Assembly (NCBI RefSeq): GCF_037076555.1
Contig: NZ_AP029023.1
Location: 1,488,001-1,552,000 of the forward strand
From: Methylophilus sp. DW102
GTDB taxonomy: Bacteria > Pseudomonadota > Gammaproteobacteria > Burkholderiales > Methylophilaceae
Reading direction: 5' to 3'
DNA length: 64,000 nt
A program made the translations under genes and the position numbers. The stretch's first letter is position 1, and the number at the start of each line of letters is the position of its first letter. This document shows positions 9,189-18,166 of the stretch, piece by piece. A model generated the notes under the pieces. It saw only the letters and a list, made by a program, of their open reading frames with translations. It made no database searches and was not told where the DNA came from.

Positions 9189-10271
9189 ATGTCTGATTTA
9201 TTGAAACAATTTAGAGATAAAATTGACGCAATTGATGCGCAGGTTCTTGCGCTCGTCAACGAGCGTGCCAAGTTGGCACGCGAAATCGGTCATTTAAAAG
9301 ATGATGGTGTGATCTACCGACCCGAGCGCGAAGCACAGATTATCCGCCGCCTGCAGGCCGAAAATCAGGGCCCGTTAGCGCCTGAAGCTGTAAGCCATAT
9401 TTTCCTCGCCGTCATGTCGAATTGTCGCGCACTGGAGAAAGAGCTGGCCATTGCTTTTCTTGGCCCGCTGGGGACTTATAGTGAAGAGGCTGCACTCAAG
9501 CAATTTGGCGAGGGTAGGCAGGCCGTGGTGTGCGGCAGTATTGATGAGGTCTTTCGCACAGTCGAAGCCGGGCAGGCAGATTATGGTGTTGTGCCGGTCG
9601 AAAACTCAACCGAAGGCGCGGTGGGCATTACGCTGGATTTACTATTAGGCAGTGCGTTGCAGGTAGTTGGTGAAATCACTTTACCTGTGCACCACTGTTT
9701 GCTGTCGGCGCAGCAGGATCTCAACCAGATCACGCATGTCTTTTCGCACGCGCAGTCGCTGTCGCAATGTCATGAATGGTTGAACAAGGTACTGCCCAAT
9801 GCCCAGCGTGAAGCGGTGACCAGTAATGCACGCGCTGCGCAAATGATCCATGAATTGGTTGCCACACAAGGCACGTTTGCAGCGGCAATTGCCAGCAAGC
9901 GCGCGGCAGAACTGTTTGACTTGAATATCCTGGCCGAGAATATTGAGGATGATCCCAAAAACACCACGCGTTTTCTGGTGTTGGGCAATCATGGTGTCGC
10001 GCCATCCGGCCAGGATAAGACCTCGCTGGTGATGAGCGCACATAACCAGCCAGGTGCTGTCCTGCAATTGCTGGAGCCTTTATCGCGTCATGGCGTGAGC
10101 ATGACCAAGCTCGAGTCACGTCCTTCACGCCAGAATCTCTGGAACTATGTATTCTTTGTGGATATTGAAGGTCACCAGCAACATCCGGCAGTGCAGGCGG
10201 CCTTGCAAGAGCTGGCTGCACGTGCCACTTTCCTTAAAGTGTTGGGTTCTTACCCAACCGCCATTATTTAA
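9189..10271 (+). CDS. pheA: Bifunctional chorismate mutase / prephenate dehydratase
   Basis: 360 residues. An AroQ-type chorismate mutase domain occupies about residues 1-90 (LLKQFRDKIDAIDAQVLALVNERAKLA), prephenate dehydratase about 93-270 (AFLGPLGTYSEEAA at its start), and a C-terminal ACT domain about 280-355 with the phenylalanine-binding ESRPSR motif. The enzyme makes phenylpyruvate from chorismate and is normally feedback-inhibited by phenylalanine through the ACT domain. It sits between serC and the aminotransferase gene that can complete phenylalanine synthesis. Confidence 0.96.
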   Translation: MSDLLKQFRDKIDAIDAQVLALVNERAKLAREIGHLKDDGVIYRPEREAQIIRRLQAENQGPLAPEAVSHIFLAVMSNCRALEKELAIAFLGPLGTYSEEAALKQFGEGRQAVVCGSIDEVFRTVEAGQADYGVVPVENSTEGAVGITLDLLLGSALQVVGEITLPVHHCLLSAQQDLNQITHVFSHAQSLSQCHEWLNKVLPNAQREAVTSNARAAQMIHELVATQGTFAAAIASKRAAELFDLNILAENIEDDPKNTTRFLVLGNHGVAPSGQDKTSLVMSAHNQPGAVLQLLEPLSRHGVSMTKLESRPSRQNLWNYVFFVDIEGHQQHPAVQAALQELAARATFLKVLGSYPTAII

Positions 10272-10285
10272 CTACGTCTTCGATT

Positions 10286-11407
10286 ATGTCTGACTTATCC
10301 AGCGATACTATTTTGTCTGCTTTGGCGCCTGCCAATATTCGTGCGATTGCGCCTTACCAAGGCGGTAAACCGATCAGTGAACTCGCTCGCGAGATGGGCC
10401 TTAACGAAGCCGATATTGTCAAATTGGCATCGAATGAAAACCCGCTGGGCATGAGCCCGAAGGCGCAAATGGCGGTAGAAGAGGCCATTGATGACATCGC
10501 ACGTTATCCTGATGGTAATAGCTTTGCTTTACGCGATGCCGTAAGCCACAAGTATGGCGTCGCTCCCTCGCAAATTGTGTTTGGCAATGGTTCGAATGAT
10601 ATTCTGGAATTAGCGGCGCGCGCATTTTTGTCTGCAGGTGATGAGGTGATTTATTCGCAACATGCGTTTGCCGTGTATCCCTTGGTGACACAGGCCGTTG
10701 GTGCCACTGGTGTGGTGGTGCCCGCCATCGACTTTGGTCATGATTTGCCTGGTTTTTTAGGTGCTATGACACCTAAAACCAAACTGATTTTCGTGGCAAA
10801 CCCAAATAACCCAACGGGTACATTGATTCCTAAAGCAATATTAAAGGATTTTCTACGCCAGGTGCCTAAAAATATTCTGGTGGTATTGGATGAAGCCTAT
10901 GACGAGTATCTGTCAGCCACGGACAAATCTGAAGCGATTGGCTGGCTAAGCGAGTTTGAAAACCTGATCATTTCGCGTACTTTTTCCAAAGCCTATGGTT
11001 TGGCCGGATTACGCGTTGGCTTTGGTCTGATGCATGCCAGCCTGGCTGATTTGATGAATCGGGTACGGCAGCCATTTAATGTGAATAATCTGGCACAAAT
11101 TGCAGCGACGGTGTCTTTGCAAGATGACGACTTTGTGGCGCGCAGCTATGCCGCCAATCAGGCCGGGATGGCGCAAATTACCCAAGGCCTGACGCAATTA
11201 GGCTTGAGTTACATCCCGTCATTCGGCAACTTTGTCAGCTTTAAGGTGACCAATGCGGGTGCCGTTAATCAGGCCTTGCTCAAGCATGGCGTGATTGTGC
11301 GGCCGGTGGCCAACTATGAAATGCCGGATTATCTGCGCGTCAGCATCGGCCTGTTTAGCGAGAATGCACGTTTTCTGGACGTGCTGGAAAAGATTTTAAA
11401 GTCATGA
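10286..11407 (+). CDS. hisC: Histidinol-phosphate / aromatic aminotransferase
   Basis: 373 residues, class I/II PLP aminotransferase of the HisC type. The PLP lysine is Lys235 in SRTFSKAYGLAGLRVG; ANPNNPTGT (171-179) and LDEAYDEYL (201-209) are the aspartate/tyrosine contact motifs. HisC uses histidinol phosphate and many homologues also transaminate phenylpyruvate and prephenate-derived acids. Placement between pheA and a DAHP synthase gene, rather than in a his operon, suggests the aromatic role (often called hisC2), but sequence alone cannot settle substrate preference. Its stop overlaps the next start by four bases (ATGA). Confidence 0.92.
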   Translation: MSDLSSDTILSALAPANIRAIAPYQGGKPISELAREMGLNEADIVKLASNENPLGMSPKAQMAVEEAIDDIARYPDGNSFALRDAVSHKYGVAPSQIVFGNGSNDILELAARAFLSAGDEVIYSQHAFAVYPLVTQAVGATGVVVPAIDFGHDLPGFLGAMTPKTKLIFVANPNNPTGTLIPKAILKDFLRQVPKNILVVLDEAYDEYLSATDKSEAIGWLSEFENLIISRTFSKAYGLAGLRVGFGLMHASLADLMNRVRQPFNVNNLAQIAATVSLQDDDFVARSYAANQAGMAQITQGLTQLGLSYIPSFGNFVSFKVTNAGAVNQALLKHGVIVRPVANYEMPDYLRVSIGLFSENARFLDVLEKILKS

Positions 11408-12486
11408 CTGCATACGAAAAATTAGCCACCGACGACGTCAGGGTGCTGGAAGTTAAACCGCTCATCAAACCTGCAGAGCTGTTGTCACGCCTGCAGGAAA
11501 GCACGGTGAGCACACAAAATATCCTGCAGACGCGCACGGCCATTCACCAGATTCTGCATCAGGGCGATGACCGCTTGCTGGTCATCGTTGGGCCATGCTC
11601 TATTCATGATACCGAGGCGGGCATGGAGTACGCTAGGCGTCTGCTTGACGTTCGTCAGCGCCTGGGCAACGAGTTGCTCATTGTGATGCGGGTCTATTTT
11701 GAAAAGCCGCGTACGACAGTTGGCTGGAAGGGTCTTATCAACGATCCGCATCTCGATGGTACTTACGACATTAATTTGGGCTTGGAAAAAGCTCGCCGAT
11801 TTTTGCTCGATGTAAATGAAATCGGTATGCCAGCCGCCACCGAGTTTCTGGATGTGGTTTCCCCGCAATATACGGCAGACCTCGTCAGCTGGGGCGCCAT
11901 TGGCGCCCGTACGACCGAGTCGCAAATCCACCGTGAGCTAGCCTCTGGCTTGTCCTGCCCGGTGGGCTTTAAAAATGGTACCGATGGTGGCGCCAAAGTC
12001 GCGATTGATGCGATCAAGGCCGCTGCCAGCCCGCATCATTTCCTGTCAGTCACAAAAGAAGGCGAGTCGGCGATTTTTGCAACCAAGGGCAATGAAGACT
12101 GCCACGTGATTCTGCGCGGTGGCAAAACCCCTAACTACGATGCAAACAGCATTGCGTCTGTGTGTGATCAATTGGCTGAAGCGGGGCTGGCGCCTGTTTT
12201 GATGGTGGATTGCAGTCATGGCAATAGCCAAAAACTGTATAAAAACCAGATGGTCGTGGTCGATGATGTCGCGACGCAAATTGCTGGCGGCGATGCCCGG
12301 ATCATAGGCGTTATGCTGGAGTCGCATCTCAATGAAGGCCGTCAGGATCATACGCCTGGCTGCAGCCTGAATTATGGTCAATCGATCACAGATGCCTGTC
12401 TGGGTTGGGACGACTCGGTCTCCGTGCTGGAGACACTGGCCGCAGCCGTGAAAGTCCGGCGCGCTAAGCGCGCTGCTGAGGAATAA
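11404..12486 (+). CDS. aroG: 3-deoxy-7-phosphoheptulonate (DAHP) synthase, class I
   Basis: 360 residues, the size of E. coli AroF/AroG/AroH. The enzyme condenses PEP and erythrose 4-phosphate, the first step of the shikimate pathway. Clear motifs are VGPCSIHD (around residue 62), MRVYFEKPRTTVGWKGL, GARTTESQIHRE and DCSHGNS. The start overlaps hisC by four bases, implying translational coupling. Which aromatic amino acid inhibits it (AroF, AroG or AroH type) cannot be told here; the symbol marks the family. In many betaproteobacteria this slot holds tyrA-aroA, so the arrangement is somewhat unusual. Confidence 0.93.
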   Translation: MTAYEKLATDDVRVLEVKPLIKPAELLSRLQESTVSTQNILQTRTAIHQILHQGDDRLLVIVGPCSIHDTEAGMEYARRLLDVRQRLGNELLIVMRVYFEKPRTTVGWKGLINDPHLDGTYDINLGLEKARRFLLDVNEIGMPAATEFLDVVSPQYTADLVSWGAIGARTTESQIHRELASGLSCPVGFKNGTDGGAKVAIDAIKAAASPHHFLSVTKEGESAIFATKGNEDCHVILRGGKTPNYDANSIASVCDQLAEAGLAPVLMVDCSHGNSQKLYKNQMVVVDDVATQIAGGDARIIGVMLESHLNEGRQDHTPGCSLNYGQSITDACLGWDDSVSVLETLAAAVKVRRAKRAAEE

Positions 12487-12502
12487 GCCTCTCTGAACAT
12501 CC

Positions 12503-12529
12503 GCCGTGCTCGAGGGCACGGCTTTTTTA
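12503..12529 (+). terminator. Rho-independent terminator after the aromatic operon
   Basis: GCCGTGC pairs with GCACGGC over a TCGAGG-containing loop and is followed by six T. It ends the hisC-aroG transcript. Confidence 0.9.
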
Positions 12530-12556
12530 CGCACATTTGCGAGCAAAACCTGAGTG

Positions 12557-12573
12557 CTCATGATAATCATGAG
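12557..12573. promoter_or_regulatory. Perfect 8-bp inverted repeat, possible operator
   Basis: CTCATGAT, one A, ATCATGAG: a perfect palindrome with a one-base centre, about 165 bp before pqqB and after the aroG terminator. No T-tract follows, so it is not a terminator. Its form suits a dimeric regulator, but no regulator gene is adjacent and the target is unknown. Nothing else clear is seen in the 251-bp gap, and no PqqA-like small ORF is present. Confidence 0.5.
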
Positions 12574-12737
12574 GGGGGAATCATTGTGAGTAGCAGGCTC
12601 TGACTGCAACGCATGCGTATGATGCCAGTCTTACTGATGAACAAGTGGCAAGCTGTTGCTGCAAGTGCAAACACAGAATTGTTGTATGATGCAGCGGTAC
12701 AACACGATTAGAAGATCCAATGGAATAACGAGCGATT

Positions 12738-13679
12738 ATGCATATACATGTTTTAGGTGCCGGGGCAGGCGGGGGCTTTCCGCAGTGGAATTGTAATTGT
12801 CAGAACTGTGATGGTCTGCGTAAAGGCACGATCAAGGCCAAACGCCGTACGCAATCATCCATCTGTGTCTCCAGTAATGGCATCGACTGGGTGTTGTTCA
12901 ATGCCTCCCCAGATGTATTGCAGCAGATCCAGGAGTTTCCACCGTTGCAACCTGGGCGCGCCATTCGTGACTCAGGCATCCAGGCGATCATTTTGATTGA
13001 TGCGCAAATTGACCACACGACAGGCTTGTTCATGTTGCGTGAAGGCCAGGTCAAGCGTGAGATTTATTGTACACAGGCCGTCTATGGCGACTTGACCTCT
13101 GGCAACCAGATTCTGAATATTCTGGGCCATTATTGCGGCGTGAATCATCATGAAATCCCGATTGATGCCAGTGATATCAGCCATGCGCACAGTTTTGAGA
13201 TTCCCAACGTACCCAATCTGCGGTTTACTGCCGTGGCCTTAAAGAGCGCAGCGCCACCATATTCGCCACACCGCAATGACCCGCATCTGGGCGATACCAT
13301 AGGCGTATTGATTGAAGAAATCACCACAGGCAAAAAGTGCTGGTATTCCCCAGGGCTGGCAGAAATTGAGCCGCATTTACCACCACTGATGCACCAGGCG
13401 GATTGCATTATGGTCGATGGCACTTTTTGGACCAATACTGAAATGCTGGACATGGGCTTGATGACCAAGACTGCACGTAGCATCGGTCATAATCCCCAGT
13501 CTGGCCCAGGCGGCATGATAGAAGAGTTGGACAAGTTTGGTACGGATAAAGCAGTGCGCAAGGTACTGATTCATATCAACAATACCAACCCCATTTTAAG
13601 GGAAGATTCCGCCGAACGCGCCATTCTGTCCGATCACAAGATCGAGGTGGCGTATGACGGCATGGACATCATTCTATAG
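12738..13679 (+). CDS. pqqB: PQQ biosynthesis protein PqqB
   Basis: 313 residues, metallo-beta-lactamase fold. PqqB is thought to be an iron-dependent hydroxylase acting on the Glu-Tyr intermediate of pyrroloquinoline quinone synthesis. The N-terminal HVLGAGAGGGFPQWNCNCQNC is highly typical, including the CNCxxC structural zinc site. The first gene of pqqBCDE, it has a long upstream gap (251 bp) that should hold the operon promoter. PQQ is the cofactor of periplasmic methanol and glucose dehydrogenases, which fits a methylotroph. Confidence 0.96.
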   Translation: MHIHVLGAGAGGGFPQWNCNCQNCDGLRKGTIKAKRRTQSSICVSSNGIDWVLFNASPDVLQQIQEFPPLQPGRAIRDSGIQAIILIDAQIDHTTGLFMLREGQVKREIYCTQAVYGDLTSGNQILNILGHYCGVNHHEIPIDASDISHAHSFEIPNVPNLRFTAVALKSAAPPYSPHRNDPHLGDTIGVLIEEITTGKKCWYSPGLAEIEPHLPPLMHQADCIMVDGTFWTNTEMLDMGLMTKTARSIGHNPQSGPGGMIEELDKFGTDKAVRKVLIHINNTNPILREDSAERAILSDHKIEVAYDGMDIIL

Positions 13680-13688
13680 GAGAGCATT

Positions 13689-14450
13689 ATGAACGCAGTC
13701 AGCCACGATAACTTGCCATGGTCCCGCGAGGAGTTTGAAGCCAAACTCCGTGAAAAAGGGCAGGGCTATCATATCTATCACCCACTGCATATGTTGATGT
13801 ATGAGGGCAAGTTGAGTAGAGAGCAACTACAATGCTGGGTTGCCAATCGCTATTACTACCAGATCATGATCCCGCAAAAAGATGCGGCCATTATGTCTAA
13901 CTGCCCGGATAAAGAAGTGCGTAAAGGCTGGATTCACCGGATTACGGATCATGATGGCTATGAAGGATCTGAGGGCGGCATAGAGGCTTGGGTCAAACTG
14001 GGGGAAGCCGTTGGTTTGACACGTGAACAGGTGACCTCACTCGAACTGGTATCGCCCGGCGTCCGTTTTGCGGTAGATGCTTATGTGAACTTTGCCCGTC
14101 AGCGCCCTTGGCAAGAAAGTGTCTGCTCCAGCCTCACCGAATTGTTTGCACCACACATCCACCAGCAACGCATCAGTTCCTGGCCCACCATGTATCCTTG
14201 GGTAAAAGAAGAAGGCTTTATTTACTTTAAAAAGCGTTTGACCGAAGCCCGTCGTGACGTTGAGCAGGGCTTGGATATTACGCTGGATTATTTCAGTGTC
14301 AGCCGTGACATGCAGTTGCGTGCGCTGGACATTCTGCAATTCAAGCTGGATGTCTTGTGGGTGATTGCAGATGCCATCATGCTGGCCTCTACGCAGGTTA
14401 AGGTCGAAGACCGTGACTATACGCGTCAGCCCGTGATTAAATTCAGATAA
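13689..14450 (+). CDS. pqqC: Pyrroloquinoline-quinone synthase PqqC
   Basis: 253 residues, close to the usual 250. PqqC is a cofactor-free oxidase that performs the final ring closure and eight-electron oxidation giving PQQ. Recognisable segments include [24 protein letters not shown] and [11 protein letters not shown], which contribute active-site His, Tyr and Arg residues in characterised enzymes. It starts nine bases after pqqB with aggag upstream. The fold is all-helical and TenA-like, and the protein is cytoplasmic. Confidence 0.97.
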   Translation: MNAVSHDNLPWSREEFEAKLREKGQGYHIYHPLHMLMYEGKLSREQLQCWVANRYYYQIMIPQKDAAIMSNCPDKEVRKGWIHRITDHDGYEGSEGGIEAWVKLGEAVGLTREQVTSLELVSPGVRFAVDAYVNFARQRPWQESVCSSLTELFAPHIHQQRISSWPTMYPWVKEEGFIYFKKRLTEARRDVEQGLDITLDYFSVSRDMQLRALDILQFKLDVLWVIADAIMLASTQVKVEDRDYTRQPVIKFR

Positions 14451-14464
14451 GCGAAAGCATTGTG

Positions 14465-14749
14465 ATGGAAAACAACATTCAACATTCAGATATTTACGCC
14501 ATTGCCTTGCATCATCGCTTTCAATGGGAAGAGGCACAGCAGAGTTATGTCATTCTGTTTCCTGAAGGCATGGTCAAATTGCATGGCGGCGCAGGCGAAA
14601 TTCTGAAACGTGTGGATGGCAAGACCAGTGTCGGTGAAATCGTGGCTGATCTGAAGACCACGTTCCCCGACGCGGAAGATATTGAATCCGATATCGTCGG
14701 CATGTTTGACCTGGCGTTGGGTAAAGCCTGGCTACGCAAAATCAATTAA
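14465..14749 (+). CDS. pqqD: PQQ peptide chaperone PqqD
   Basis: 94 residues from the ATG; a GTG immediately in front (14462) would add one residue. PqqD is a small winged-helix-like protein of the RRE type that binds the PqqA precursor peptide and presents it to PqqE. The motif VKLHGGAGEILKRVDGK and the following DLKTTFPD helix are characteristic. It lies 14 bases after pqqC and 14 before pqqE. PqqD is fused to PqqC or PqqE in some bacteria, but is free-standing here. Confidence 0.94.
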   Translation: MENNIQHSDIYAIALHHRFQWEEAQQSYVILFPEGMVKLHGGAGEILKRVDGKTSVGEIVADLKTTFPDAEDIESDIVGMFDLALGKAWLRKIN

Positions 14750-14763
14750 GCAAAGGTAACAAC

Positions 14764-15945
14764 ATGGCACAAATGAATAACGGTGTAGCATCCAGCGTGA
14801 CGCGCAAACAGCCTTTATGGTTGCTGGCGGAAATCACCTATCGCTGTCCATTGCATTGCGCCTTCTGTTATAACCCGACCGATTATGACAAACATACCAA
14901 AAACGAATTAAGCACCGAGGAGTGGATCAGAGCCTTGCGGGAAGCCAGAAAAATGGGCGCCATACAGCTGGGCATCTCCGGCGGGGAGCCTTTGTTACGC
15001 GATGATATTGAAGAAATTGTGGCAGAAGCGCATAAGCTGGGCTACTACAGCAACCTGATTACTTCTGGCGTTGGGCTGACCGAAAAACGTATTCAGGCCT
15101 TTAAAGAAGGCGGCCTGGATCATATTCAGTTATCCATGCACGATATCACTGAAGAAATCAACAACTTCATTACAAACACCAAAACCTTCGAACTCAAGAA
15201 AAAAGTCGCGGCCATGATCAAAGACCATGGCTATCCCATGGTGTTAAATGTGGTGATTCACCGCTACAACATTGGGCATGTCAACAAGATTCTTGAGATG
15301 GCCGAAGCGCTGGGGGCCGATTACGTCGAACTGGCCAATACGCAATATTATGGCTGGAGCCTGGTCAACCGCAGTCAGCTGATGCCGACGCGCGAACAGC
15401 TGGCAGAGGCCGAGCGCATGACCAACGCTTTTCGTGAGCGGGTAGGCAACAAGATGAAAGTATTTTTTGTCGTGCCGGATTATTTTGCCGATAGACCTAA
15501 AAAATGCATGAACGGCTGGGGCGAGGTGTTTATGATCGTCACCGCCAATGGCGACGTATTGCCTTGCCACTCGGCGCGTGCGCTGCCCGGACTGACCTTC
15601 CCGAATGTGCGGGAACATGGGCTGGAGTGGGCCTGGAATGAATCGCCAGCCTTCAACAAATATCGTGGCATGGATTGGCTCAAGGAACCTTGCCGCAGTT
15701 GCGATGAAAAAGAAAAAGACCTCGGTGGCTGCCGCTGCCAGTCTTATTTGCTCAGTGGCGATGCTGAGGCGGCTGATCCGGTCTGCACCAAGTCACCGCA
15801 TCGACATTTAATTGATGAAGCAATCAAGGATTCGGAAAACCCTTTGTTACGTGAGCAACCGATCATTTTCCGTAACGATAAAAATTCCAAGAAATATGTA
15901 GAAGGCGACAAAGAGCGTATTGAGCAGTTTCACGCATTGCCTTGA
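14764..15945 (+). CDS. pqqE: Radical SAM enzyme PqqE
   Basis: 393 residues. PqqE uses a [4Fe-4S] cluster and SAM to crosslink Glu and Tyr within PqqA. The radical-SAM triad is Cys28, Cys32 and Cys35 in CPLHCAFC; ISGGEPLLR follows as the SAM-binding GGE motif. The C-terminal SPASM region carries auxiliary-cluster cysteines in KKCMNGW, VLPCHSA, EPCRSC and GGCRCQ. A good ribosome-binding site precedes the ATG and a strong terminator follows. Its peptide substrate gene pqqA is not in this window, so the substrate must be encoded elsewhere. Confidence 0.97.
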   Translation: MAQMNNGVASSVTRKQPLWLLAEITYRCPLHCAFCYNPTDYDKHTKNELSTEEWIRALREARKMGAIQLGISGGEPLLRDDIEEIVAEAHKLGYYSNLITSGVGLTEKRIQAFKEGGLDHIQLSMHDITEEINNFITNTKTFELKKKVAAMIKDHGYPMVLNVVIHRYNIGHVNKILEMAEALGADYVELANTQYYGWSLVNRSQLMPTREQLAEAERMTNAFRERVGNKMKVFFVVPDYFADRPKKCMNGWGEVFMIVTANGDVLPCHSARALPGLTFPNVREHGLEWAWNESPAFNKYRGMDWLKEPCRSCDEKEKDLGGCRCQSYLLSGDAEAADPVCTKSPHRHLIDEAIKDSENPLLREQPIIFRNDKNSKKYVEGDKERIEQFHALP

Positions 15946-15969
15946 TGCCTTGCTCACCTGCATAATGTC

Positions 15970-15998
15970 AAAGGTGCCAGTTGGCACCTTTGCTTTTT
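15970..15998 (+). terminator. Rho-independent terminator after pqqE
   Basis: AAAGGTGCC, AGTT loop, GGCACCTTT, then GCTTTTT. The hairpin covers a TTG codon at 15981 that is in frame with the next gene, which argues against starting that gene there. Confidence 0.92.
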
Positions 15999-16013
15999 AA
16001 AAGGGTATTTATT

Positions 16014-17210
16014 TTGCTTTCCCGTGCTTCTCTTTTGGTCCTGGTGCTGGCCATGCTCGCTGCTTTAGCCCCGTTTGCAATTGACACTTATCTGCCAGCC
16101 TTTCATGTGATGGCCGCTGAATTCGGCACAGATGAGCTGGCGATCCAGCAGAGTTTGACCTTATATCTGCTCCCTTATGCGGTGATGACGCTTTGTCATG
16201 GCGCGATTTCAGATGCGATTGGACGCATTACCACGATCAAATGGGGCCTGGCGATTTTTATGCTGGCCAGTCTGGGTTGTGCATTTGCACCAAACGTGCA
16301 GACCTTATGGCTGTTCCGCGCGCTACAGGGCGTCAGTGGCGGGGCAGGTAACACGGTGGCACGCGCGATGGTACGCGACCTATTTGACGGGCCGCAAGCG
16401 CAACGGGTGATGGCCACGGTACAATTGCTCTTTGGCATTGCGCCTGCGGTGGCTCCCATTCTGGGCGGCGTATTGCTGGGCATCCATTGGCAAGCCATTT
16501 TTCTCTTTCTGGCATTATATGCGGCGGTTGCCCTATGGATGGCGGTGCGTCATCTTCCCGAGACCGTTACCCCAGAAAAACGCATTGCTTTTTCAGTGGC
16601 TGGTATCGCCCACACCTATGGGCAAATGCTTAAGAACCGGCTGTTTCTATGTTTGATCACTTGCCTCGGTCTGAATTTTTCGGCGTTTTTTATTTATGTG
16701 CTGGCCAGCCCGGTGTTTCTGGTCAAACATCTGCATTTAAATAGCCAGCAATTTGGCTACCTGTTTATTCCTACGGTCACCGGAATGATGCTGGGCTCAT
16801 GGATTTCTCGCTATACAGCGGGCAAGGTCGCTGCGGCCAGGCTGTTACGCTGGGCTTTTGCCTGGATGGTCGCCATTGCAATATTGAATGTCTGCGTGCA
16901 AGTGGCGGCAAGTGATCAGCTGCATGAGGCCTGGTGGTTAGCCATTTTGCCTATTGCCTTATTTAATATCGGCATGGCGACGGCCATGCCGGTGCTATCC
17001 ATTGCCGCGCTGGATTGTTATCCAAAATTACGGGGGACGGCTGCCTCGGCACAGGCATTTATGCAAATGCTCTGTTCTACCTTGAGTTCGGCATTGGTGG
17101 TGCCATTGGTATGGCACTCGCCCTTGACACTTGCCTCCGCCATGCTCGCAATGACAGGCGTGAGCGCGTTGTTGCTGTTTTTCGTGCGTAGGTTAAAGGT
17201 CAGCGCTTAA
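16014..17210 (+). CDS. MFS transporter, Bcr/CflA drug-resistance type
   Basis: 398 residues from TTG at 16014, which is preceded at nine bases by AAAAGGG. An upstream in-frame TTG at 15981 is inside a terminator stem and was rejected. The product has about 12 membrane helices. Early motifs APFAIDTYLPAF and the loop GAISDAIGRITTIKWG (motif A) followed by FRALQGVSGGAGN match the Bcr/CflA subfamily of proton-driven efflux pumps. Substrate is unknown. It follows pqqE across a terminator, so it is probably not part of the PQQ operon. Confidence 0.85.
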   Translation: MLSRASLLVLVLAMLAALAPFAIDTYLPAFHVMAAEFGTDELAIQQSLTLYLLPYAVMTLCHGAISDAIGRITTIKWGLAIFMLASLGCAFAPNVQTLWLFRALQGVSGGAGNTVARAMVRDLFDGPQAQRVMATVQLLFGIAPAVAPILGGVLLGIHWQAIFLFLALYAAVALWMAVRHLPETVTPEKRIAFSVAGIAHTYGQMLKNRLFLCLITCLGLNFSAFFIYVLASPVFLVKHLHLNSQQFGYLFIPTVTGMMLGSWISRYTAGKVAAARLLRWAFAWMVAIAILNVCVQVAASDQLHEAWWLAILPIALFNIGMATAMPVLSIAALDCYPKLRGTAASAQAFMQMLCSTLSSALVVPLVWHSPLTLASAMLAMTGVSALLLFFVRRLKVSA

Positions 17211-17387
17211 TGTGAGCTTTATCGTCACTTTTCTCTGCTTACTTTATCAGGGAGGGTGCGATACGCTGAAATATAGGGCATTTCCCGATTTGATCGCATG
17301 TTTGATACACCCTCAGCTGTTTTAAGATAAAGCTGTAAACACTTGCCTTAAGTGAGTGATCCTAAAAAGAAATAGTGGGAGTCAAAT

Positions 17388-18080
17388 ATGGAAATGAACC
17401 GCGAACAAGAAGCGCAAAAAGCGTATGTCAGGCTGCTGACCGGTCAGGGCGTCAGCCAACGTGTTCTGGTACAGCGTGAATTTGTCATTGTTCGGTTAAG
17501 TGCATTTTTGAAAGATATTCCTGCAGATGGTAGCCATTATCGTCAGGCCGTAGACCGCTTTATTGCCAGTATTGATCCGGCAGAGATTCCAACGGTCTTA
17601 CCGGTGATTCGTGAGTTTTTCTCGTTTTGGGTACGCGACATCAAGGCCATTGCCGCCATGAGCCAGGCGAAAGTCTTTAGTGGCACAACACCGGTGACCA
17701 CCGTCACGCAGGATGAGCTGTTCAAGCATTGGTATGAGTTGGATAAAACCGTATTGAATAGCCAGGAAAAACAAACAATAGATGCATTTGAGCAGGTGAT
17801 ACTGATGCGTGGTTACGAGCCATCGGTATTCAAAGAGCGCATGCGCATGGCCAAATGTCTGCTACTTTCGTTGCGTCATGTGTCGTACAAGCAATCACAC
17901 AGCTATCGCCAAATGGTCGATCGCAATCTGCCTCTGTTCAATGCGCTGGGTTCCCAGCATACCTTCTTGAGTGTTTCGCGCGAGTTTTATTATTTCTGGC
18001 GTGCAGATATGCTCAAACCGCAATCTGCACCAGCCAAGCCTGCTGTGAGCCAATCACGTGATATGGCCATGGCGGCTTAA
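17388..18080 (+). CDS. Unrecognised cytoplasmic protein with internal duplication
   Basis: 230 residues, no signal peptide or membrane helix. Residues about 9-87 and 133-210 look like two copies of one helical domain: HYRQAVDR (50-57) matches SYRQMVDR (172-179), and IREFFSFWVRDIK (74-86) matches SREFYYFWRADMLK (197-210), with an offset of 122-123 residues. Between them lies a linker ending in ELDKTVLNSQEK, and the C-terminus is low-complexity (PAKPAVSQ). Many aromatic residues at conserved spots (FF-FW, FYYFW) suggest a hydrophobic core or ligand pocket. The gene has its own 177-bp upstream region and gtgggag as ribosome-binding site. I cannot assign a function. Confidence 0.75.
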   Translation: MEMNREQEAQKAYVRLLTGQGVSQRVLVQREFVIVRLSAFLKDIPADGSHYRQAVDRFIASIDPAEIPTVLPVIREFFSFWVRDIKAIAAMSQAKVFSGTTPVTTVTQDELFKHWYELDKTVLNSQEKQTIDAFEQVILMRGYEPSVFKERMRMAKCLLLSLRHVSYKQSHSYRQMVDRNLPLFNALGSQHTFLSVSREFYYFWRADMLKPQSAPAKPAVSQSRDMAMAA

Positions 18081-18132
18081 TTGCCTAAGTCACTATTTGG
18101 CTGCATCATCCCTGATATTGGGGAAAAGTAAC

Positions 18133-18166
18133 AAAAAAACGCCAGCTTAACGCTGGCGAATTTTTT
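18133..18166. terminator. Bidirectional terminator overlapping the end of ppsR
   Basis: CGCCAGC (18140-18146) pairs with GCTGGCG (18152-18158), with an A-run on the left and a T-run on the right, so it can end transcripts from both strands. The ppsR stop codon (18147-18149) sits in the hairpin loop. Confidence 0.88.

Noticed and set aside
15981..16013. Upstream TTG start for the MFS gene
   Set aside because: It lies inside the stem of the pqqE terminator; the TTG at 16014 has a properly spaced AAAAGGG.
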